Of a stretch of DNA of 38,206 nucleotides, positions 1 to 7,555 are shown piece by piece. A program made the position numbers and the translations under genes. How positions within the stretch are numbered: position 1 is the first letter of the stretch; every line of letters starts with the position of its first letter. The notes under the pieces were generated by a model. That model made no database searches. It had not been told where the DNA came from and worked only from the letters and a program-made list of their open reading frames with translations. The stretch is from Gemmatimonadota bacterium (GTDB lineage Bacteria > Gemmatimonadota > Gemmatimonadetes > Gemmatimonadales > Gemmatimonadaceae): positions 1-38,206 of the forward strand of contig JACQBG010000017.1 of the NCBI GenBank assembly GCA_016194585.1, written 5' to 3'.

Positions 1-779
1 GCCGCGGCGGGACTCGGCTTCGGCGCGCCGTACTCGAGGCGGTCGAGCGCCTGCTCGAGCGCGACGTGCGCGCGTGCCAGCAGCGCGCGGTACGCGCGAC
101 GGCCCGCGAGCAGCACTGTCGTGCCGAGCACGAGAGGCGGGAGCGCGGCCGCCCACGGCGGGAAGCCCATCGCGAGCAGCGCGCCGCCCGCGGCGAACAG
201 CACGGCGACGGCGGCGATCGTCCCTCCCGCGCGGCGCGACCGCGCTTCGGCGAAGTTCGCCACGAGCCGCACGTGCACCCGCTTCCCGTCCACGGCCGCC
301 ACGCCGGCGGCGACCTCGGTCGCGCCGGCGAGATGGTGGCCGCGGCCGGCGAGCGCGAACCCGCGGCGCAGCCCGCCGATGATCCCGCGCTGCGCTTCCC
401 AGCTCAGTCGCTCGGGCCAACGGCGCTTGAGCACGAGCACTTCATCGCGCTGCATGGTCTGGTCGAGCGCCGCGAGCACCGAGGCAGGTGTTCCGGGCAC
501 GACGCGCGCCGCGCCGATCGACTCCGGGCCGGCGAGCCGCGCCGCGAAGCCGCGTTCCGCCGGCAACAGCCCACGGCCGCGCTCCTCGGCGAGCGCCTGC
601 CGCAGGTGTTCCGGCGAGATCCCCACTTCCTCGCCCAGTTCGAGCAGTTGCGCGTCGGTCAGCGCTTCGGGCTGGTCGCCCAGCGCGGCCTGCAGCTCGC
701 TCGCTCGCGCGAGCACACGTTCGAGCGCCGCGCGGTCGAGCGTGGCGGTCGTCGGCACCGGGAGGTTCTCGTCGGCCAC
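1..779 (-). CDS. Two-helix membrane protein, C-terminal part outside window
   Basis: Partial gene: the reading frame is open from a GTG at 777-779 to the window edge, about 259 codons. The first half is soluble and acidic/Arg-rich and includes a segment LLELGEEVGISPEHLRQAL that looks like a small helical domain. Two hydrophobic helices follow (around residues 195-215 and 218-238, the first containing VAVLFAAGGALLAMGF), then an Ala/Arg-rich amphipathic segment. It starts two bases after the stop of the zinc-ribbon gene, so the two are probably co-transcribed. I do not recognise a family. A membrane-associated partner of the zinc-ribbon protein is a reasonable guess from context only. Confidence 0.65.
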   Translation of the reverse strand, partial: MADENLPVPTTATLDRAALERVLARASELQAALGDQPEALTDAQLLELGEEVGISPEHLRQALAEERGRGLLPAERGFAARLAGPESIGAARVVPGTPASVLAALDQTMQRDEVLVLKRRWPERLSWEAQRGIIGGLRRGFALAGRGHHLAGATEVAAGVAAVDGKRVHVRLVANFAEARSRRAGGTIAAVAVLFAAGGALLAMGFPPWAAALPPLVLGTTVLLAGRRAYRALLARAHVALEQALDRLEYGAPKPSPAA

Positions 780-781
780 GG

Positions 782-1531
782 TCAGGGCGTCGACGCGCGC
801 CCGCATGCGACGCAGAACTTCCACGCCGGCTCGAGTTCGGCGCTGCACGCGGCGCAACGGCGCACGCGGAGGTTCTGGCCGCAGTGCGGGCAGAACTGGA
901 CGTCGCGTCCCTCGGGCAGCGGCTGGCCGCAATAACGGCAGCCCGGGCGAGCGGCACGATGCGGTGCATCGACCCCCGGCTCGATGGGGCGCGGCGCAGC
1001 GTTGGGACGCGTCGGGACGAACGGCTTCGGCACGGGCGCTGGACGCGGCGCCGCATCGGCCACCCGCGCGGGCGCCGGACGCGGCGCCGCATCGGCCACC
1101 GGGACGGGCGCCGCGGCGGTCGCCCCCGCTTCCGGCGCCGCCACCTCGGGCGCGGCCGTCGCCACGGGTTCGCTCATCCGCTCGAGCACCCGGCGCGCAT
1201 GCTCCTGCGAGAGCGTCACGCGCGCGTTGAGGTACGCCCGGTACGCCGCGAGGTCGGGGTTCGGCGACTTGAGCTCCGCCGCGAGATCGTCCTGCATGAG
1301 GTCGTCGGCGAACAGATATCCGCGTTCGCCCGCGAGGAGCCGCGTGAGGGCGTGCGCGTAGTCGTCGTTCGTGTCGACGCCGAGGTCGGCGCGCACGGCG
1401 CGGTACGGCACGAAGCTCAGCAGCTCCGAGACTTCGAAGCCGCGCGACAGGTATTCGGGGCGCGCGTCGCGCACGGCCCGCACGAGGCGGACGAAGAGGC
1501 GGTCGAGTTCGTCGCGCGGCGCGTCGTTCAC
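782..1531 (-). CDS. Double zinc-ribbon protein
   Basis: 249 residues from a GTG start. Residues 1-125 form a soluble, probably helical domain. An Ala/Pro-rich linker follows, with two near-identical copies of a VADAAPRPAP segment. The C-terminus carries four Cys pairs (CRYC, CPHC, CAAC, CVAC), which is two zinc ribbons of the double zinc-ribbon type common in bacterial proteins of unknown role. There are no membrane segments. It is followed after two bases by the membrane-protein gene on the same strand. A scaffold or nucleic-acid/protein-binding role is possible, but nothing in the sequence fixes the function. Confidence 0.8.
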   Translation of the reverse strand: MNDAPRDELDRLFVRLVRAVRDARPEYLSRGFEVSELLSFVPYRAVRADLGVDTNDDYAHALTRLLAGERGYLFADDLMQDDLAAELKSPNPDLAAYRAYLNARVTLSQEHARRVLERMSEPVATAAPEVAAPEAGATAAAPVPVADAAPRPAPARVADAAPRPAPVPKPFVPTRPNAAPRPIEPGVDAPHRAARPGCRYCGQPLPEGRDVQFCPHCGQNLRVRRCAACSAELEPAWKFCVACGRASTP

Positions 1532-1582
1532 GTGGTCGTCACCGGTACGAGGGCACGGCAGGAAAGTAACGTGCGCGCCGCG

Positions 1583-2200
1583 TCATGGCACGGCGGGGAG
1601 CGCCCGGGCGGCGCGGAACGTCGCCGCCTCGGGGAAGGGGAAGGGATCGCCGTGCTTCGCGCCCTTCGCCCGCGTCGCCGCCAGCCACGTCTCGAACGCC
1701 GACGGCACGAGGCCGTCGCTGTGCGTCTGATCGGCCGCGGCGCGCGTCGCGAGATGGTTGGCGTACTCGTTCTGGGCGTGGCCGTCGTGCCCCTTCACCC
1801 AGCGCCAGGCCACGGCGTGCTCCGACGCCGCCTCGATGGCCTCGTACCAGCGCTCGAGGTTCTCGATCGCGCCCCCTTTCCGCTTCCAGCCGTTCCGCGC
1901 CCAGCCGAACACCCACTGCGTCATGCCGTCGACGATGTAACGCGAATCGGTCGTGAACACCACGTCGAACCGCGCGCCCTTGGCGCCGAGCGCGCGCAGC
2001 GTGTCGCTCACCGAACGGAGCGCCATGCGGTTGTTCGTCGTCGCCCGCTCGCTGATCCAGAGGTCGCGCCGCACGAGCGCGCCCGTCGCCGGCACGCGGT
2101 ACTCGACGAGCGCTCCCGCGCCGCCCGGGTTGTCGCCGTCCTGGCCGTTGCCGAGGCAGCTCTCGTCGGCGTAGATCGCGACGAGCGCGCGGTCGCTCAT
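1583..2200 (-). CDS. rnhA: Ribonuclease HI-like protein with altered active site
   Basis: 205 residues. The fold signature of RNase HI is clear: YADESCLGN (residues 10-18), TNNRM (55-59), FTTDSRYIVDGMTQWV (82-97), WVKGHDGH (134-141). RNase HI cleaves the RNA strand of RNA-DNA hybrids using a D-E-D-D carboxylate cluster. Asp12 and Asp85 match E. coli Asp10 and Asp70, and His138 matches His124. However, the position of Glu48 is Ala60 and that of Asp134 is Asn148. The protein is about 50 residues longer than E. coli RNase HI, with a C-terminal extension. The ATG overlaps the stop of the upstream 72-residue gene (ATGA), so translation is coupled. It may be a degenerate or repurposed RNase H fold. 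Confidence 0.85.
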   Translation of the reverse strand: MSDRALVAIYADESCLGNGQDGDNPGGAGALVEYRVPATGALVRRDLWISERATTNNRMALRSVSDTLRALGAKGARFDVVFTTDSRYIVDGMTQWVFGWARNGWKRKGGAIENLERWYEAIEAASEHAVAWRWVKGHDGHAQNEYANHLATRAAADQTHSDGLVPSAFETWLAATRAKGAKHGDPFPFPEAATFRAARALPAVP

Positions 2201-2415
2201 CGCACCACCTCGATGGCGTCGGCCTCGTCGATCCACAACACGAGCGGCTGCCCCGTCGTGGGGTGCCGCGCCTCGATGCACTCGCGGTGGCCGCGCAGCA
2301 CGAGCCGGTCGGGGATGACGATGAACTCGTTGCCCCGCCGCGAGACCGCGACGCGGGTGCCGTGACGGATCGCGTGTTCGAGCGCGTCGTACTGCGCGAC
2401 GGTGAGTTGCGCCAT
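2197..2415 (-). CDS. Small conserved-looking hypothetical protein
   Basis: 72 residues starting MAQLTVAQYDALEHAIRHG. The start at 2415 is chosen because its ATG overlaps the stop of the M20 peptidase gene (TGATG), and its own stop overlaps the ATG of the RNase HI-like gene. An in-frame upstream ATG at 2430 is less likely. The sequence is alpha-helical at the N-terminus, then beta-rich, with an acidic LWIDEADAIEVV tail. There is no signal peptide or membrane segment. The double translational coupling argues that it is a real gene. I do not recognise a function. Confidence 0.75.
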   Translation of the reverse strand: MAQLTVAQYDALEHAIRHGTRVAVSRRGNEFIVIPDRLVLRGHRECIEARHPTTGQPLVLWIDEADAIEVVR

Positions 2416-3581
2416 CAGGCGGAACCGCACCAGGAGCGGACGAGCGACTCGAGCGCCGCCGAGGCCTGCTCGATCTCGTGCACCGGGACGTACTCCGCCG
2501 CCGCGTGGGCGAGGCCGATGTCACCCGGCCCGAAACAGATCGCCGGCACGCCGGCGGCGGTGAGCAGCGCGGCGTCCGTCCAGCACGAGAGTCCCTCGAT
2601 GGGCGCGGCGAGCGACGTCGCGGCGAGCGCGTCGGCGAGGGCGCGCACGATGGCGTGCGATGCCGGCACGTCGTTCGGACCCTGCGCGAAGCCCGGCAGC
2701 ACGTCGGCGCGGAGTTCGGGACGCCGCGCCTGCACGCGCACGATCGCCGCCTGCACTTCGGCGGCGAAGTCCTCGGCCCGCTCCCCCGTGATCGTGCGTC
2801 GTTCGAAGCGCACGGAGCAGCGGTCCGGGTACGTGGAGAGGCCGATGCCGCCGTCGATGAGCGACGCGTGGAAGGACGGACGGCCGAGGAGGGGATGCGT
2901 GCGCGCGGCGAGCACGTCGCGCTGGTAGGCGTCGAGCTCGGCGACGACGAGAGAGGCCAGCGTGATCGCGTCGACGCCGAGGTCCCACCGGCTCCCGTGC
3001 GCGGCGCGGCCGTGCACGACCAGCTCGAGCCAGGCGAAGCCGCGGTGCGCCGGACAGATGGCGAGCCGCGTCGGTTCGGTCACGATCGCCGCGTCGGCGC
3101 GGATCCCGGCGGCGAGCACCGCCGCCGTGCCCTGGCTGCGGAATTCCTCGTCGGTGACCGCCGTGACGATCACCCGTCCCGCGAGGCCGGCGCGCGCCGC
3201 CCGCGCGGCCGCCGCGCACATCGCCGCGACCCCGCCCTTCATGTCGGCGCTCCCGCGACCGTACAGCCGGCCGTCACGGATCGCCGGATCGAGCGGCGCG
3301 TGCGTCATCCCCTCGACGCCGACCGTGTCGAGATGACCGTTGAGGATGAGCGAACGACCCTCGCCCGCACCGCCGATGCGCGCGACCACGTTCGGGCGAG
3401 CGCCGCCGGAGTCCTGCAGTGTGACGTCGAATCCCCACGCCGCGAGCACGTCGGCGAGCGCCTCGGCGCACGCCCGCTCGCCCGGGGCATCGGCGGCGAG
3501 CGAAGGGTTGCGCGAGTCGATCGCGACGAGGGCGCGCGTGAGCGCGACGGCGTCGCCGAACGGGACCGGACGCGTGGGCAT
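2415..3581 (-). CDS. M20-family amidohydrolase (ArgE/DapE type)
   Basis: 388 residues. Members of this family are di-zinc hydrolases that cleave N-acyl amino acids or N-succinyl-diaminopimelate. The expected metal-site motifs are present in order: NGHLDTV (His/Asp ligands), GRGSADMKGG (bridging Asp), TDEEF (catalytic Glu plus ligand), VTEPT (ligand) and a C-terminal GLAHAAAEYV His. The inserted dimerisation domain lies between about residues 185 and 295. Specificity between acetylornithine, succinyl-DAP and other acyl amino acids cannot be told from sequence alone. It heads a coupled cluster with the 72-aa and RNase HI-like genes. Length is normal for the family. Confidence 0.9.
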   Translation of the reverse strand: MPTRPVPFGDAVALTRALVAIDSRNPSLAADAPGERACAEALADVLAAWGFDVTLQDSGGARPNVVARIGGAGEGRSLILNGHLDTVGVEGMTHAPLDPAIRDGRLYGRGSADMKGGVAAMCAAAARAARAGLAGRVIVTAVTDEEFRSQGTAAVLAAGIRADAAIVTEPTRLAICPAHRGFAWLELVVHGRAAHGSRWDLGVDAITLASLVVAELDAYQRDVLAARTHPLLGRPSFHASLIDGGIGLSTYPDRCSVRFERRTITGERAEDFAAEVQAAIVRVQARRPELRADVLPGFAQGPNDVPASHAIVRALADALAATSLAAPIEGLSCWTDAALLTAAGVPAICFGPGDIGLAHAAAEYVPVHEIEQASAALESLVRSWCGSA

Positions 3582-3599
3582 CGGTGGCGGGTGATGAAA

Positions 3600-3630
3600 C
3601 GGGAGCGCACCGCGGTGCGGCGCGCTCCCG
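3600..3630 (-). terminator. Hairpin after the phasin-like gene
   Basis: CGGGAGCGC and GCGCTCCCG form a perfect nine-base-pair stem over a 13-base loop. On the minus strand the stem is followed by TTTCATC, a short U tract. It lies 20 bases past the stop of the phasin-like gene and ahead of the M20 gene, so it probably ends the phasin-like transcript. The U tract is weak. Confidence 0.55.
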
Positions 3631-3649
3631 GGCTCGGTGTGGGTGACGG

Positions 3650-4183
3650 CTACTTCTTCGGCGCGGGCTTCTTCGCGGCCGGCTTCGGCTTGGCCTTCGC
3701 CGCCGGCTTCGCGTGCGCGGCCGGCTTGCCCTTCGGCGCGGGCTTCTTCGCCGCCGGCTTGGCGTGCGCGGCCGGCTTCGGATGTGCCGCCGGCTTCGAG
3801 GCGCCCTTCGCCTTGCTCTCCGCGGCCTTGGCGGCGACGGGGGGCTTTCCCTTGTGCTTCCTGGCCCAGGCGTCCTCCGCTTCGCGGATGAGCTTGTCGG
3901 CTTCGTCCTGGGTCATCTGGCCACGGCGGACCATATACTGGACGAGGTCGCGCGCGCTCTCGATCGCGAACGCGGTGAGCCCGGCGGCGGCGTTGATGAC
4001 TTCCTTCATCGCGGCGGCCATCTTGCTGCCAGCCTCGAGGGAGATCTCATGGGCCTTGGCCGTCATCTCCGCGACCGTGTCGCGGACATCGGCACCCCGG
4101 TGCCCGGGGTGACGGCGCACCGGCGGCGCACCGGCGGCGGGAATCTCGGCGGGGATGGCTGCGGGGGGAGACTTGTCGGGCAT
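3650..4183 (-). CDS. Phasin-like protein with histone H1-like tail
   Basis: 177 residues from the ATG at 4183, chosen because GGAG sits nine bases upstream. Residues about 35-110 form an amphipathic helical segment (AEMTAKAHEISLEAGSKM, then SARDLVQYMVRRGQMTQDEADKLI) resembling phasin/PhaF-type proteins. Residues 117-177 are a low-complexity Lys/Ala/Pro tail built of AAHAKPAAK and AAKKPAPK units, like histone H1 or the PhaF C-terminus, which binds DNA. PhaF-type proteins coat polyhydroxyalkanoate granules and tether them to the nucleoid. No PHA synthase gene is nearby, so a pure nucleoid protein is the main alternative. The gene stands alone between a hairpin and its own promoter. Confidence 0.65.
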   Translation of the reverse strand: MPDKSPPAAIPAEIPAAGAPPVRRHPGHRGADVRDTVAEMTAKAHEISLEAGSKMAAAMKEVINAAAGLTAFAIESARDLVQYMVRRGQMTQDEADKLIREAEDAWARKHKGKPPVAAKAAESKAKGASKPAAHPKPAAHAKPAAKKPAPKGKPAAHAKPAAKAKPKPAAKKPAPKK

Positions 4184-4236
4184 TCGCACTGACTCCGTGC
4201 ACGAGCTGGACGCCGTCAGCTGACCGGCATCAATGA

Positions 4237-4301
4237 CCACGAAATCGGGCCAGACCTTGGCCGGGAAGTTGCAGGGAAGTGCCCCTGCGGGATTTTCGTG
4301 G
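4237..4301 (-). ncRNA. Candidate structured 5' leader (three-way junction)
   Basis: Read on the minus strand between the predicted promoter and the phasin-like gene. CCACGAAAATC (4301-4291) pairs with GATTTCGTGG (4246-4237): ten pairs with one bulged A. Inside are two perfect hairpins, GCAGGG/CCCTGC (4288-4271) and GGCCA/TGGCC (4262-4248). This gives a closed multibranch element about 7 bases after the likely transcription start and 54 bases before the start codon. A further palindromic segment, GTCAGCTGAC, lies just downstream. The arrangement resembles a cis-regulatory RNA. I do not recognise a known riboswitch class. Confidence 0.4.
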
Positions 4302-4314
4302 AGTGATCGGGCCA

Positions 4315-4342
4315 AGTATACGATTTAAGCGGCGCGGGGCAA
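4315..4342 (-). promoter_or_regulatory. Sigma-70-type promoter of the phasin-like gene
   Basis: On the minus strand, TTGCCC (4342-4337) and TATACT (4320-4315) are separated by 16 bases, close to the TTGACA/TATAAT consensus. Transcription would start near 4308 and give a leader of about 125 bases before the ATG at 4183. Confidence 0.6.
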
Positions 4343-4364
4343 GTGACTGCGGCACATTGGGAAA

Positions 4365-4461
4365 GGTCGTTTTTGGGCGTTTTCGAGTAGTATTCTGTTC
4401 TAAAAAGCGCCTCTAAAACTAACACTATCAGAACACTATAGCATCATTATCAATACAAAAT
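4365..4461 (+). promoter_or_regulatory. AT-rich upstream region with direct repeats
   Basis: This stretch is strongly A+T-rich against a very GC-rich background and directly precedes the CaiB-type gene. AACACTAT occurs twice (4421-4428 and 4432-4439), 11 bases apart, about one helical turn, as expected for tandem protein binding. Several -10-like hexamers occur (TATTCT, TATAGC, TATCAA), so I cannot assign a single promoter. It probably holds the promoter and an activator or repressor site. Confidence 0.45.
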
Positions 4462-5559
4462 ATGGCTTCTCCACTAAAAGGCATCCGTGTGCTCGACCTG
4501 TCCCGGGTCCTCGCCGGACCGCTCGCCGGCATGATCCTCGGGGACTTGGGAGCCGACGTCATCAAAGTCGAGCGCGCCCAGACCGGCGATGACACGCGCG
4601 GCTGGGGGCCGCCGTTCGATGAACGCGGCCAGAGCGCCTACTTCCTCAGCTGCAACCGGAACAAGCTCGGTCTCGCGGTGGACCTCGACCTGCCGGCGGA
4701 CCAGCGATTGCTGCGCACCCTCATCGAGGGGGCCGATGTCGTCATCGACAACTTCCGCCCCGGCGTACTCGCCAAGCGGGGGCTCGATCCCCACACCCTC
4801 CTCGAGCGCCATCCGCGCCTCCTCTGGTGCACGATCACGGGGTTCGGGCTCGCCAGTGAACGCCCGGGCTACGATTTCGTCGTGCAGGCCGAGTCGGGTT
4901 GGATGTCGATCACCGGCGAGGCGACGGGCGATCCCATGAAGGTGGGCGTCGCGCTCGCCGACGTGGTGACGGGGCGCGACGCGGCGATCGCGATCCTCGC
5001 CATGCTCGCCGGCGGGCGGCGCGGCGGCGCGGCCGAGCGGCGGCTGCACGTCTCGCTGCAGCACAGCGCCGTGAGTGCGCTCATCAACGTCGCGCAGAGC
5101 GCGCTCGTCACGGGGAGCGACGCGCCGCGCTGGGGGAACGCCCACCCGAACCTCGTGCCGTACGAGTTGTTCGACACCGCGGGCAAGCCCATCGTCGTCG
5201 CCGTCGGCAGCGACGCGCAGTTCGCGGCGCTCGTCGACGCGCTCGACATCCCCATGCTGCGCGATCCCAAGTACGCGACCAACGCGGGGCGTCTCGCCCA
5301 CCGCGAGGAGGTGACGGGGGCGCTCCGCCTGCGGCTCATCACGGCCGACGACGCGGAGTGGCTGGGCCGCCTGCGCGACGCGCAGGTGCCATGTGGCCTG
5401 GTGCGCACCGTGCTCGAGGCGCTGCATGACGTCTCGGCGTCGGAACTCACCGGTGTCGCGCCGCTCGCGCCGGGTTCGGTGCGGCGCGTGCCGCCGACGC
5501 TCGATCAGCATGGGGCGCTCATCCGGTCAAGCGGTTGGGACGCCGTCGCGCGGGCATGA
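4462..5559 (+). CDS. CaiB/BaiF-family CoA-transferase-like protein
   Basis: 365 residues. Family III CoA-transferases and related racemases move CoA between carboxylic acids. Recognisable family features are the N-terminal GIRVLDLSRVLAGPLAGMILGDLGA, the VIDNFRPGVL segment (94-103), GYDFVVQAESG (136-146) and GNAHPNLVPYE (225-235). In the family the catalytic Asp lies in a V-x-L-L-D segment just before the GNAHP motif. Here that segment reads HVSLQHSAV, so His201 occupies the Asp position. The protein is slightly short but otherwise complete. Substrate is unknown, and no dedicated partner gene is adjacent. Confidence 0.85.
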   Translation: MASPLKGIRVLDLSRVLAGPLAGMILGDLGADVIKVERAQTGDDTRGWGPPFDERGQSAYFLSCNRNKLGLAVDLDLPADQRLLRTLIEGADVVIDNFRPGVLAKRGLDPHTLLERHPRLLWCTITGFGLASERPGYDFVVQAESGWMSITGEATGDPMKVGVALADVVTGRDAAIAILAMLAGGRRGGAAERRLHVSLQHSAVSALINVAQSALVTGSDAPRWGNAHPNLVPYELFDTAGKPIVVAVGSDAQFAALVDALDIPMLRDPKYATNAGRLAHREEVTGALRLRLITADDAEWLGRLRDAQVPCGLVRTVLEALHDVSASELTGVAPLAPGSVRRVPPTLDQHGALIRSSGWDAVARA

Positions 5560-5569
5560 GCCGCCGGTG

Positions 5570-5575
5570 TACAAT
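5570..5575 (+). promoter_or_regulatory. -10 element placed for a leaderless start
   Basis: TACAAT ends six bases before the ATG at 5582, so transcription would begin at or next to the start codon. No convincing -35 hexamer is seen 16-18 bases upstream. Confidence 0.45.
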
Positions 5576-5581
5576 CCACGG

Positions 5582-6859
5582 ATGACGGCACGCGTCCGAC
5601 TCTTCGCGCTCACCGCGGCGCTCGTCCTCTCGGGCTGCGAGGGGAGCGGGGCGCACGTCGTCGGTCCGAAGGGGGCGTCGGCCTTCACGCGCTACGTCGC
5701 CATCGGCACGAGCATCTCGATGGGGGTGCAGTCGGGCGGCGTCACCGCGTCGACGCAGGCGCAGGCGTGGCCGGCGCTGCTCGCCCACGCGGTGGGCGCC
5801 GACTTCCAGATCCCCTTCCTCCGCGCGCCGGGATGCACGCCGCCGCTCATCGCGCCGTTGCTCCTCGGCACCGACCTCGCGGGCGCGAGCGCGACGAGCG
5901 CCGACACCAGTTGCGCCGGGATGCTCGGCACGTACACGCCGCCGCTCAACAATGTCGCGCTGAGCGGGGCGACCGCGTTCGCCGCCCTGAACCTCACGCC
6001 CCGCCTCGTCACCGCCCCGCAGAGCGGCTTCTCCGCGGGCGACCGCGGACGTTACGCCGCGGTGCTCGGTACGACGCAGTCGCAGGTCACGGCGATGCTC
6101 ATCGAGCAGCCGACCTTCGTGTCGGTCGAGCTCGGCGCCAACGAAGTGCTCGGCGCCGTGACGACCGGCCTCCTGCTGCCGGCGACGTCGTACACGCAGT
6201 CGGCGCCGTGGACGGTCATGCCCGCCGCGCTGTTCGCGCCGGTGTACGCGTCGATCGTCGACAGCGTGGCCCTCTCCAAGGCCAACGCGTTGCTGGTCAC
6301 GGTGCCCAAGGTGGCGCACGTGGTGTCGCTGCGTGCCGGGAGCGAGTTGTATGCCGACCGCGCGAACCTCGCCGCGGCGGGGATCGTGGTGGCGGGCGAC
6401 TGCAACAACAGCGCGAACCTCGTGTTCACGGCGTGGCTCGTGCCGGCGCTCGCGGCGAACGCGCTCGCGAGTGGCACCCCGCAGACGCTCTCCTGCACCG
6501 ACGTGAGCGGCGCGGTGGACTACGTGCTGACGCCGGCCGACGTCGCGGCGCTCGATGGCATCGTCGACCAGATGAACGCGCAGATCGCCGGGCTCGCCAA
6601 GCAGCACGGGTGGGCGCTCCTCGACGTGAACGCCGTCTTCGGCACGATCGCGGCGGCCCGCGCGCCGTACGCGGTGACCACGCAACTGGCCTGCCTGAAC
6701 CCGTACGGGCAGTACGTCTCGCTCGACGGCGTGCACCCGAACGCGGCCGGGCAGCAGCTGCTCGCGAACGCGGCCGCCGAGGCGGTGAACGCCGCGTACG
6801 GGTACACGATCCCGACGGTGCCCGTGGCGGCGCAGACGGCGGCGCAGCTCTGCCCGTGA
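5582..6859 (+). CDS. SGNH/GDSL-family lipoprotein hydrolase
   Basis: 425 residues. The N-terminus is a lipoprotein signal with lipobox LSGC (Cys19), so the mature protein should be lipid-anchored in the cell envelope. The SGNH esterase blocks are present: block I as AIGTSISMG (Ser44, with GTS in place of the usual GDS), an N-containing ELGANEV block, and the C-terminal DGVHPNAAGQQ with the DxxH Asp/His pair. Such enzymes hydrolyse ester bonds of lipids or acetylated sugars; the substrate is not evident. The start at 5582 is preferred to upstream in-frame codons because it gives the signal peptide. It follows the CaiB-type gene by 22 bases but may have its own promoter. Confidence 0.85.
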   Translation: MTARVRLFALTAALVLSGCEGSGAHVVGPKGASAFTRYVAIGTSISMGVQSGGVTASTQAQAWPALLAHAVGADFQIPFLRAPGCTPPLIAPLLLGTDLAGASATSADTSCAGMLGTYTPPLNNVALSGATAFAALNLTPRLVTAPQSGFSAGDRGRYAAVLGTTQSQVTAMLIEQPTFVSVELGANEVLGAVTTGLLLPATSYTQSAPWTVMPAALFAPVYASIVDSVALSKANALLVTVPKVAHVVSLRAGSELYADRANLAAAGIVVAGDCNNSANLVFTAWLVPALAANALASGTPQTLSCTDVSGAVDYVLTPADVAALDGIVDQMNAQIAGLAKQHGWALLDVNAVFGTIAAARAPYAVTTQLACLNPYGQYVSLDGVHPNAAGQQLLANAAAEAVNAAYGYTIPTVPVAAQTAAQLCP

Positions 6860-6973
6860 GCCGCCGCCCGAACAGTTACCGACGCGCGGCCCTGTCGTCC
6901 TATGAATGTGACGGCACCTCCAGCACGGAGTTTCCGGCGGCGGGCGGGTCTGTCCACGGCGCGCGTGAGTGGT

Positions 6974-6979
6974 TACACT
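6974..6979 (+). promoter_or_regulatory. -10 element placed for a leaderless start
   Basis: TACACT ends six bases before GTG 6986, the same spacing as at 5570 and 28673. A -35 is not clear: the hexamer 17 bases upstream is TGTCCA. Confidence 0.4.
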
Positions 6980-6985
6980 AGCGTC

Positions 6986-7555
6986 GTGAGCATGACCCAA
7001 TCCCCCGAGCCGCTGGAACCTCAGGTCGACGCCGACCAGGCGATCATCGACCGTGTGCTGGCGGGCGATCAGACCGCCTTCAGCATCCTCGTCGCGCGCT
7101 ACAGCGATCCGCTGTACCGGCACGCGGTGGGGATGACGGGCAGTCCTGACGACGCCGCGGACATTCTGCAGAACTCGTTCATCAAGGCGTACCAGCACCT
7201 CGGCGAGGTGCGCGGACGCTTCGATGCCTGGGTGTTCCGGATCGTGGCGAACGGGTGCAAGGATTGGCTGAAGAACATCCGGCGCACCCATCTGAGTTAC
7301 GAAGAGGACGATCAACCGTCTGGATATGAGACGCCGGAGGAAGAGCTGGATCGCGGCGAGCTGCGGGGCGACCTCGACGGTGCCTTGGCGGCTCTCCCCG
7401 CGTCCCTCCGGGAGGCGTTCGTGATGAAGCACGTGGAAGGCCGTTCCTACGAGGAGATGGCCGACCTGTTGGGCACGAGCGTCGGAGCGTTGAAGATGCG
7501 TGTGCACCGCGCCCGCGAGGCGCTTCAGAAACTGCTGGAGGATCGTTACCTGTGA
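6986..7555 (+). CDS. ECF-type RNA polymerase sigma factor
   Basis: About 189 residues. Sigma region 2 is clear (LYRHAVGMTGSPDDAADILQ, then SFIKAYQHL and FDAWVFRIVANGCKDWL) and region 4 is the helix-turn-helix ALPASLREAFVMKHVEGRSY through LLGTSVGALKMRVHRARE. Regions 1 and 3 are absent, as in RpoE-like sigma factors. The start may be GTG 6986 (leaderless) or ATG 6992; neither has a Shine-Dalgarno sequence. The stop overlaps the start of the next gene (TGATG), the usual layout for a sigma/anti-sigma pair. The regulon is unknown. Confidence 0.92.
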   Translation: MSMTQSPEPLEPQVDADQAIIDRVLAGDQTAFSILVARYSDPLYRHAVGMTGSPDDAADILQNSFIKAYQHLGEVRGRFDAWVFRIVANGCKDWLKNIRRTHLSYEEDDQPSGYETPEEELDRGELRGDLDGALAALPASLREAFVMKHVEGRSYEEMADLLGTSVGALKMRVHRAREALQKLLEDRYL

